From assembly GCF_037392515.1 (NCBI RefSeq), contig NC_090282.1:55328843-55392842 (forward strand): 64,000 nucleotides of DNA. The letters are read 5' to 3'. The notes beneath the pieces were generated by a model. That model saw only the letters and a list, made by a program, of their open reading frames with translations, was not told where the DNA came from and did not search any database. The translations under genes and the position numbers were made by a program. The stretch comes from Haliotis asinina (taxonomy: Eukaryota > Mollusca > Gastropoda > Lepetellida > Haliotidae). Positions 60,681 to 64,000 of this stretch are shown one piece after another. Each line of letters opens with the position of its first letter. The stretch's first letter is position 1.

Positions 60681-62518
60681 CATATTCCACATGTGAAAAT
60701 GCGTCATCTTTCCTAAGTGGGGAACTTGCTAGATATCCTCTGAATGTTGTAAGGTTTGTATGTATTACCAAATATTAGATTAAGATGTTGGGAGGTAAAC
60801 ACCGGGCTCCTCGCTAGCCTTGGAAATGTTTCAGTGGCGTTGTTCTGCAAATGAACGATGACGGCTCGAGACGACTAGAGACGCGGTCGTTATCAAAATG
60901 TGGTTTGACGACTGAATCCACTATTTTTTGTTGATAACCACCACTGAGTCAAGACCAAAAGGTTCAGCTGCATGAACCATCATCTCCTTGTGACATTACG
61001 ACCTGAGTTAACACCCAACATGTCGATAACACGTTGAAGGTAGTGACTTTAAGGTGAATGTTTTCCAGTGGTAAAATCGGATCCTGCACCACATCTTATC
61101 GGAAGACCTTCCCGTAGACCGACAGCCACCAGCCATCTTCTACCTGTGTTGGTGGAGAGATCGGACTCCCACTAATGGAGGAGTGCTTCTTCGGAGGTCA
61201 GGGGATTAGAACCCAGTCATCACGGCCACTGGTCGTTTCCGACCTTTAAGGCCTGGGGTGATTCCTTGCTTCATTGGTTGTCTCGAATAACCGGGTTGTT
61301 AATATCCAAGTTAGCACCGAAGTTGCGACTGGGCCGCCCCGAGTCATGCATGCCATTAACTCGCACTCGTTTTTGTTTGTTTGTTTGTTTTTTTGTTGTA
61401 TTTAATTTCTCTTGTGAAAGTCTACGTCTTGCCAAGTCAATTTTAATTTTACTTTAGCTCTGTCGTCTTTTAAACCATGGGGCATGGTCGCTCACATTTG
61501 AACGATAGCCCTTGGATTCAGGTGGTGCTTAATTAATGCTCATGTGCACATGTTTTACAAGGAGAGAGGACAAGCCTTTGTTGATCGTGTTCCTTTGCAA
61601 CTGTTCTTATCAGGTTCATGTAATGAGGACGTGAGATACTGCTTCCATTGGTCTAGATGTATGCACTGGATTTTGAAGGTTTATCCAATGTAAATGTAAA
61701 TTCATTTTAAAACATTTCTCTTATACGTCACATTTATTTCATTTATTTCCCTAACTTTCACATCAACGTGCCCATTTACAGCTATCCAGCACTTTGGTTG
61801 TGCTTGGAGTTTCAAACATCTGCGAAACATTTACTGTTTAACTGTATGTTTATGGTGGTTTGTTGTACCAACATGAACTGAACTTAATTTAGAATACAAG
61901 GCGAAACGCCTCAATAAAAAGTTACATGACCTAAACTGTAAAGCTGAGTCTTGGGGCCCTTTATCCCTTCATACCTATCCCGATTTTCAATGCAAACCTA
62001 AATCCCTCCCGTAAGATAACCGCACTAAGAGGCACATGCACTGATCATAATCATAAATCTAAATTGTAGAGATATAAAGGACATATTTAATCATAAAATA
62101 ATCCTTTCATTTAAATCTATATATTACCTTACGGGGATATCCGCTACCTGCGTTTTCTGGGAGTGATGATGTATCGTGTGTCGGTCTGTGATATCCTTCG
62201 AAGGTTTCCATGGGAGACTGGCGGTACGCTGATTCGCCTGATTAAATAGATATTTTCTTGTTGAAGGATAGGCGGTGGCAGCGGTGAGATAATGGGCAAG
62301 CTTATTTCGGATTGTGTATAAATGGCGCCGTAAATATACACTTTCTTATAGAGAAATATAAAGAAAGTGCTGAGAATACCGAGCGTACAGTAGTACGTAA
62401 ATAACAAGTAGTATCCGAAATGATAACAACAAGACGCGGATCTTCTCCAACATGTTTCAATCATGTATCTTCAGGGAGAAGTCAATTTACAGCTGGGAGT
62501 GAATAATTTATTACCAAT
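60681..62518. other. Intergenic stretch, possibly with LINE-derived parts
   Basis: No gene supported. The GC-richer patch at 61,080-61,350 and the TGAACTGAACTTAATTTAG stretch near 61,873 look repeat-derived, but I cannot name the family. Confidence 0.35.
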
Positions 62519-62521
62519 GTG

Positions 62522-62553
<32 letters not shown>

Positions 62554-62578
62554 TGCGCGCGCGCGCGCGCGTGGTGTG
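62519..62578. repeat. GT/GC alternating tract
   Basis: (GT)n passing into (GTGC)n and then (GC)n, about 54 bases of nearly unbroken purine-pyrimidine alternation. Confidence 0.95.
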
Positions 62579-63488
62579 CAAAACGTGAACATAGACAGAA
62601 GCTATCCGTAAGGATCCAATATTATACTTTACCTGTAACGGGCTCTTCTCAAATGTGATTTGCCTCCAGCGTCAAACAAGCCCATATATATAAATCAAGG
62701 ACTTGTTACTTACATTGGCGCTGATGACAAATATCACTTGGTAATGTAACAGTGAAAGCAACTGTTGCAAATAAATGTGGGAAGTAGGAATAATTATTAT
62801 TCAAGAGATATTTCAACAAATAGGACAGATATGTATATAAATATCGGTAATGCTGAAGGCAAAATGCACTGACATAAACCCAGTTCAAGACGTCACTGAT
62901 CGATGTAACGAAAAAAAATAATAATTCGTGATTTCGGCGTTACGTTTACAGAAGAGAACATAGGAAATATATGACAATGATGACGTCTTTCAAAATATGG
63001 CACTCTGTTAATGTCTTGAATTCAGAAAAGTATATTTTACCCTATTAAAATTGAGCACGATTAAAACTTCTTTTTTTAAACACAATCTCGGTCATGGTTC
63101 AGCTGGATAACCCATCAGATCACTGGGACTAAACCAATAACGTGACTTCATAATACCAAAAGTTCCTGTATAGCTGAAATGAAACTGACAACAGCACACA
63201 TGGTCAGGACACGGTACTTATCAACTTAAAGCATTATTAACCAGCTTCGTAACGGTATTCCTGCCCGAAAGACCTGACGAGGCTGACTTGTGACAACGTA
63301 CACAGTCTAAGTAGTTCCGATCCTACAGTCCATAGCGATCCTATTAGAATTTAAGTATATGGGCAGATTTTGCTGTGTTTACACAAACACTGCTCGGGTT
63401 ACCATGCTGATGGCTCTTCCTTCAATGTGACGACATTTTTTGTTGACGCGGAGAATGCCTCACTTCTGTCAGATCAGCGATAGCAAAT
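62579..63488. other. Intergenic stretch
   Basis: No gene or clear repeat seen. Confidence 0.4.
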
Positions 63489-63650
63489 ATGTGTGTGAGT
63501 ATGATTTTACGCCGCTTTTAGCAATATCTCAACAATATCAAGGTGGGGGACACGAGAAATGGGATTCACACATTGTAACTGAGTGGGGAATCGAACACGG
63601 GTCTTTCGCATGACGAACCAACTCCACTCTAAGTTACTCCACTTGTCCAC
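63489..63650 (-). mobile_element. tRNA-derived SINE, diverged copy
   Basis: Plus strand shows the tail (TTTTACGCCGCTTTTAGCAA), the body ATTCACACATTGTAACTGAG, and the B box as GGAATCGAACAC. Same family as 32,594-32,753, more diverged. Confidence 0.65.
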
Positions 63651-63921
63651 TGATGTGATGACGTGACAGAGCAAAATTATTAACAAAGAATCGACTGACT
63701 CATTAACTTGACAGGTACAATAAAGATCCACATGCACATGATCTCCAGCCATCGGGACACTTGTGCTGCGTCATCGCATATGTCCATGCATCTGGTAAGG
63801 CGGTTGAATAAACGTCCACCGTTAATGCTAAGCATATAAATAATAATCTCTCACAATTTCAGGCTGTTAAGGTTCTGTTGTCTCGACTGCATACACGAAT
63901 TTTAATGAAACAACAGGGAAC

Positions 63922-64000
63922 AGGTCAAAATGGCCACACAAAAATGTCAAAATGGCCACAACCCCTAGTCAAAATGGCGACACAAAAAGGTCAAAATGGC
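63922..64000. repeat. Short tandem array, ~22-bp unit, cut by the window edge
   Basis: GTCAAAATGGCCACACAAAA starts at about 63,924, 63,945, 63,968 and 63,990, continuing off the right end. Confidence 0.85.

Overview
The window looks like nuclear DNA of a marine gastropod, probably an abalone (Haliotis-type vetigastropod). This is inferred from AT-rich, low-gene-density sequence full of minisatellites, from tRNA-derived SINE copies with a 'gcGGCGTAAAACcaaACTCACTC'-like tail that I associate with abalone, and from molluscan-looking LINE and Tc1 relics. The species was not verified. I saw no LTR, retroviral or capsid-bearing elements.

Positions 1-39,000 hold a tandem cluster of intronless forkhead genes, all on the minus strand. 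Their forkhead domain is closest to the FoxAB/FoxB group. There are five intact genes (8,171-9,247; 15,521-16,597; 21,510-22,595; 26,888-28,015; 34,820-35,935), one copy cut off inside the forkhead domain by a minisatellite (1,325-1,951), and one decayed N-terminal relic (about 20,045-20,320). The first three copies sit on a recent 7.3-kb tandem duplication (units 2,059-9,354 and 9,355-16,704, plus a partial unit 1,385-2,058). Across the cluster the DNA-binding domain is almost identical at the nucleotide level, while the protein ends are different. That pattern points to gene conversion of the DNA-binding domain with diversification of the rest. A conserved non-coding block with GGATTA-type and GATTATC motifs recurs upstream of the truncated first copy and four of the five intact genes (about 4,970, 12,255, 18,640, 28,815 and 38,715). 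It is a candidate co-duplicated enhancer.

Positions 29,600-46,000 are interspersed with mobile-element remains: a LINE (about 29,670-32,530), a young SINE with a 13-bp target duplication (32,594-32,753), a foldback element (33,165-33,560), two Tc1-like transposons in opposite orientation (39,660-40,560 and 40,852-42,262), and a LINE 3' fragment (43,530-43,910).

Positions 45,775-50,790 carry three large minisatellites: a 49-bp array, a diverged array in inverted orientation, and an 89-bp array organised as alternating dimers. At 53,823-56,267 lies an intronless gene for a secreted two-domain chitin-deacetylase-like protein, whose second NodB domain has lost its metal-binding residues. The rest, to 64,000, holds a ~40-bp minisatellite, a decayed LINE reverse transcriptase (59,320-60,680), a GT/GC tract, a SINE and the start of another short tandem array. 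I recognise no other protein genes. Genes with spliced short exons could be missed by eye.
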